Under the pieces are notes generated by a model that was not told the DNA's origin, ran no database searches, and worked only from the letters and a program-made list of their open reading frames with translations. A program made the position numbers and the translations under genes. From contig NZ_JAGINQ010000007.1 in the NCBI RefSeq assembly GCF_017876165.1, positions 186,001-250,000 of the forward strand: 64,000 bases of DNA. The letters run 5' to 3'. The DNA comes from Azospirillum soli (lineage in GTDB: Bacteria > Pseudomonadota > Alphaproteobacteria > Azospirillales > Azospirillaceae). Of this stretch, positions 60,952 to 64,000 are shown in pieces (the stretch's first letter is position 1; every line of letters starts with the position of its first letter).

Positions 60952-62071
60952 CCGTGCTCTCCGGCGGGGCTCCGCAAGAGACGTTAGCGCGGCCGTCGAG
61001 CGCCTTGACCCGGTTCTTCAGGTCAGCCACGTCCGCGAACAGGCGCTTCAAACGGGCTAGCCCTTTGTACTGATCGAAGGCCCTCTCACGGGGCACGGCG
61101 GGGTAGCCCATGTAGACCGCCTTCGCCGGAATGTCGGTGCCGACGCCGGAGTTGGCGGCGACCACCGCGTCGTTGCCGATCTTCACATGGTCCGCCACGC
61201 CGACCTTGCCGGCCAGCACCACGCGGTCACCGATGATCGTGCTGCCGGCGATGCCGACATGGCCGCACAGCATGCAGTTGGTGCCGACCTGCACGTTGTG
61301 GCCGATCTGCACGAGGTTGTCGATCTTGGTGCCCGACCCGATGCGCGTCGCCGTCACCGTGCCCCGGTCGATGGTGGCGTTGGCCCCGACCTCCACGTCG
61401 TCGCCCAGCACCACCGTGCCGATGGAGTTGACGCGGCGGATCAGCACGTTGGTGCCGACCACGCGGCCGGTGGTCTTGGCCGACTCCACGCTGCCCGGCT
61501 CCGGCGTGACGAAGCTGAAGCCGTCGTTGCCGACCGCCGCGTTGGGGTGGATGATGCAGCGCTCGCCCATCACCACGCGCTCGCCGATGCGGGCTCCGGG
61601 GTGGATCAGGCTGTCCTTGCCGATGACCGCTTCCGCGCCCACGGTGGCCTGCGGCATGACGATGACGCCATCGCCCAGCACCGCCTTCGGCCCGACATAG
61701 GCGAAGGGCCCGACCGACACGCCCTGCCCCAGCACCGCGTCCGGCGCCACGAAGGCCTGCGGGTGGACGCCCGGCTCGGCGTGGACCGGCTTCTCAAAGA
61801 TGTCCAGCAGCCCGGCCATGGCGTAGCGCGGGCGCTTCACCACGATCCAGCCGGCGATGTTGGCCGGGACCTCGGCCCCTTCCGCCAGCACGGCGGCGCG
61901 CGCCGGGCACGCCGCCAGCGCCTCCCCCAGCCCCTTTTCCATGGCGAGCGCCAGATCGTCCGGCCCCTCGGCCTCCGACGGGTGGACGGCGCGGGCGATC
62001 ACGATGGACCCGTCGCCCTCCAGCTGGGCGTTCAGGGCGGCGGCAATCTCGGCAAGCGTGACGGGCTTCAT
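60938..62071 (-). CDS. lpxD: UDP-3-O-acylglucosamine N-acyltransferase (LpxD type)
   Basis: 377 residues from MKPVTLAEIAAALNAQ. An N-terminal uridine-binding domain, then many left-handed beta-helix hexapeptide repeats (ATVGAEAVIGKDSLIHPGAR). The catalytic His is in DNLVQIGHNVQVG, and IGSGTKIDNLV is conserved. It is longer than usual at the C-terminus (about 35 residues after the coiled region LKRLFADVADLKNRVK). The normal lpxD neighbours (fabZ, lpxA, bamA) are absent; ACP and KAS genes follow instead. It may be a second LpxD. Confidence 0.88.
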   Translation of the reverse strand: MKPVTLAEIAAALNAQLEGDGSIVIARAVHPSEAEGPDDLALAMEKGLGEALAACPARAAVLAEGAEVPANIAGWIVVKRPRYAMAGLLDIFEKPVHAEPGVHPQAFVAPDAVLGQGVSVGPFAYVGPKAVLGDGVIVMPQATVGAEAVIGKDSLIHPGARIGERVVMGERCIIHPNAAVGNDGFSFVTPEPGSVESAKTTGRVVGTNVLIRRVNSIGTVVLGDDVEVGANATIDRGTVTATRIGSGTKIDNLVQIGHNVQVGTNCMLCGHVGIAGSTIIGDRVVLAGKVGVADHVKIGNDAVVAANSGVGTDIPAKAVYMGYPAVPRERAFDQYKGLARLKRLFADVADLKNRVKALDGRANVSCGAPPESTDDRS

Positions 62072-62139
62072 GATGGGCACACGGCTTCGTTCGACGGAGG
62101 CCGGGAAGCTATCACGGATGGCCGGAGGATCCGACCCCC

Positions 62140-62964
62140 TCATTCCCCCGTCTGCAACAGCGCCCCGCGCACCCGCGCCTGCCGGAACGAGTACTGAAAG
62201 GCCGCCGCGCACAGCGCCATGTAGACGAGGTTCAGCCCCGCCGCCCAGGCCAGATGGTCCCAGCGCACCACGCCGTTGTAGAGCACGGCGCGCATCCCCT
62301 CGAACACATGCGCGGGCGGCATCGCCAGCGCCACCCATTGCAGCCACTCCGGCAGGACGCTGACCGGGTAATAGACCGCGCTGACCGGCGCCAGCATGAA
62401 GACGACGATCCAGGCCAGCCCCTCCGCTCCCATGCCGTAGCGCAGGATCAGCGCGACGATCACCAGCCCCAGCGACCAGCCGAACACGATCAGGTTGGCG
62501 AAGAACCCGGCCAGCGGCAATCCCAGGCTGAACACCGAATAGCCGAAGAAGGGGATCGCCAGCAGCGCCGCCGGCACGACGCCGATGATGGTGCGGATCA
62601 GGCTCATGGTGAACAGCGCCGCCACCCACTCGCCGGGCCGCAGGGGGCTGACGAACAGGTGGCCGAGGTTGCGCGACCACATCTCCTCCAGGAACGACAC
62701 CGACACGCCCAGCTGCCCCCGGAACAGCACGTCCCACAGCAGCACCGCGCTGACCAGCACCCCCGCCCCCTGCGCCACCCAGGCGCTGGAGGAGGCCATG
62801 AACTGGTTGATGTATCCCCACAGGATCATCTGCATGGTCGGCCAGTAGGCCAGTTCCAGGAAGCGCGGCCACGACCCGCGCAGCAGATACCAGTAGCGCA
62901 GCACCATCGCCCCGACGCGGCGCACGGAGAATGTGGGGCTGTGGGCGAAGTCCGGCGCCGTCAT
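62140..62964 (-). CDS. ABC-2 type transporter permease
   Basis: 274 residues from MTAPDFAHSPTFSVRR (GGAG upstream). Six membrane helices of the ABC-2 permease family: SWPRFLELAYWPTMQMILWG, VAALFTMSLIRTIIGVVPAAL, MLAPVSAVYYPVSVLPEW. It starts 4 nt after the ATPase stop, so the two form one exporter. Substrate unknown; the position before lpxD hints at an envelope molecule. Confidence 0.88.
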   Translation of the reverse strand: MTAPDFAHSPTFSVRRVGAMVLRYWYLLRGSWPRFLELAYWPTMQMILWGYINQFMASSSAWVAQGAGVLVSAVLLWDVLFRGQLGVSVSFLEEMWSRNLGHLFVSPLRPGEWVAALFTMSLIRTIIGVVPAALLAIPFFGYSVFSLGLPLAGFFANLIVFGWSLGLVIVALILRYGMGAEGLAWIVVFMLAPVSAVYYPVSVLPEWLQWVALAMPPAHVFEGMRAVLYNGVVRWDHLAWAAGLNLVYMALCAAAFQYSFRQARVRGALLQTGE

Positions 62965-62968
62965 GGCA

Positions 62969-63787
62969 TCACTCCGCCGCATTGGCCGCCTCCTTCTCCG
63001 CATCGGTGCGCGCCCGCGCGATGTCGAGGAACACCTCCTCCAGCGTGCCGCGCCCGTAGCGGGCCAGCAGGGCGGCCGGCGCGCCCTGGTCCACGATCCG
63101 GCCCTGGCGCATCATCAGCACATGGTCGCACAGCCGCTCCACCTCCAGCATGTTGTGGGAGGCGAGCAGGATCGTGGCCCCCGACTCGAACCGGTAGCGC
63201 TCCAGATACGTCCGGATCCAGTCCGCCGTGTCGGGGTCGAGCGAGGCGGTCGGCTCGTCCAGCAGAAGCACGTCGGGCCGGTTCAGCAGCGCCTTGGCCA
63301 GCGCCACGCGCGTCTTCTGACCGGCCGACAGCCCGCCCGACGGCCGCTCCAGGAACCGGGTCAGGTCCAGGTGCTCGGCCAGCTCCTCGACCCGCCGCTT
63401 CACCCCGGTCAGCCCATACAGGTGCGCGTACACGACGAGGTTCTCGCGCACGGTCAGCCGGTGCGGCAGCTCCACATAAGGCGAGGAGAAATTCATGCGC
63501 GGCAGCACCGCATGCCGGTGGCGCGCCATGTCCACCCCCAGCACCTCCACCGTTCCGGCCGTGGGCAGCAGCAGCCCCAGCAGCATGGAGATGGTGGTGG
63601 TCTTCCCCGCCCCGTTGCCGCCCAGCAGCCCGGTGACCGACCCCTTCGCCACGGTGAAGGAGATCGCGTCCACGGCGGTGACCTCGCCGGACCGGGCGGT
63701 GCCGAACCGCTTGGTCAGACCCTCGACACGAATGGCGGCAGCAATGGCGTTCTGATTGTCGGATAAACGATTGTCGGAGCTTTTCAT
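62969..63787 (-). CDS. ABC-2 transporter ATPase
   Basis: 272 residues from MKSSDNRLSDNQNA. Walker A GGNGAGKTTT, Q-loop region PRMNFSSPYVELPHRLTV, signature LSAGQ, Walker B VLLLDEPTASLD and switch His in LLASHNML are all intact. Partner of the permease that follows. First gene of the minus-strand block that may include lpxD, acp and KAS. Confidence 0.93.
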   Translation of the reverse strand: MKSSDNRLSDNQNAIAAAIRVEGLTKRFGTARSGEVTAVDAISFTVAKGSVTGLLGGNGAGKTTTISMLLGLLLPTAGTVEVLGVDMARHRHAVLPRMNFSSPYVELPHRLTVRENLVVYAHLYGLTGVKRRVEELAEHLDLTRFLERPSGGLSAGQKTRVALAKALLNRPDVLLLDEPTASLDPDTADWIRTYLERYRFESGATILLASHNMLEVERLCDHVLMMRQGRIVDQGAPAALLARYGRGTLEEVFLDIARARTDAEKEAANAAE

Positions 63788-63889
63788 GGCTGTTGAATAT
63801 GGCCGCTTGGCGCGCAATCGCCAGAGTGGCAAAACAGCATTCGATAAAACGACGGCGCCGCGTCCAAGCGGCCACGCAGGGAACACGCC

Positions 63890-64000
63890 ATGACTTTCGC
63901 CGCCGCGCGCCACGCCGTTGCCCTGGCCCCGGCCGTCTGGACCAATCTGGACGGGCGCGTCACGCTGCGCACGCTGATCCTGATCCGCTGGATCGCGGTC
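63890..64000 (+). CDS. Probable RegB/PrrB/ActS-type redox sensor kinase, 3' truncated by the window
   Basis: Only 37 residues are inside the window. The stretch GRVTLRTLILIRWIAV matches the N-terminal start of RegB/ActS kinases just before their first membrane helices. ATG follows AGGGAA. It is divergent from the ABC transporter block. The call rests on this short stretch only. Confidence 0.6.
   Translation, partial: MTFAAARHAVALAPAVWTNLDGRVTLRTLILIRWIAV

Noticed and set aside
62072..62872. In-frame upstream extension of lpxD
   Set aside because: It overlaps the ABC permease antisense frame and has no LpxD similarity; the LpxD N-terminus begins at 62071.

Overview
The window is a GC-rich bacterial chromosome segment, roughly two-thirds G+C by eye, with dense, short-spaced genes. 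The gene set points to an alphaproteobacterium of the Rhodospirillales, most like Azospirillum. It includes an ALAS-type HemA (the C4 haem route), sucA-sucB, a TPP-riboswitch-controlled thiC, ffh-rpsP-rimM-trmD-rplS, dapD-dapE, DUF2336 and Hpt signalling proteins, and the start of a RegB-like redox kinase at the right edge. This assignment is inferred from gene content and protein style; no database was searched. No rRNA, tRNA or CRISPR array was found.

Layout. 1-3.6 kb: the end of sucA and all of sucB, closed by a bidirectional terminator. 3.65-7.4 kb (minus): an amino-acid binding protein and a hybrid histidine kinase. 7.6-10.9 kb: murJ, trpS and a pyroglutamyl peptidase. 10.9-16.8 kb: a GST, a class III aminotransferase, hemA behind an FNR/FixK-type box, a small secreted protein, a PadR-like regulator and an Hpt-pseudoreceiver protein. 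17-23.6 kb: an SDR, a ChaN-PDZ lipoprotein, a low-GC orphan gene, PhnA, a NUDIX hydrolase and RmuC. 23.8-28 kb: cspA, a small protein, def-fmt-truA (translation initiation and tRNA modification) and a LivH permease with a lipoprotein-like N-terminal extension. 28-33.4 kb: leuC, small envelope proteins, thiC with its riboswitch, and an EamA exporter. 33.6-37.3 kb (minus): the ribosome/SRP operon.

37.6-49.5 kb is the more accessory half. It has a pentapeptide-repeat protein, a large unknown membrane protein, a J-like protein, a DUF559 endonuclease gene bounded by perfect 19-bp inverted repeats, a three-gene diguanylate cyclase/DUF2336 operon, a HAD nucleotidase, a putative methyltransferase and a decayed chemoreceptor gene. 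49.5-64 kb: a gap with two FNR-type boxes, dapD-dapE, a second large hybrid kinase, cobalamin genes (cobT diverging from cobS-cobC), a flavin-binding family protein, then a five-gene minus-strand block (ABC ATPase, ABC permease, LpxD, dedicated ACP, KAS), with a RegB-like gene leaving the window to the right.

The most notable non-coding content is a set of distinct intergenic repeat families: GC-rich hairpins of a CCCCTCTCCC type, a CACGGATT-unit inverted repeat, a CACAAAGA-unit inverted repeat, a GGGTTGAGC inverted repeat, and short palindromes inside the dead chemoreceptor. The best candidate for an under-described system is the compact DUF559-nuclease unit. The ACP/KAS/LpxD/ABC block is the second.
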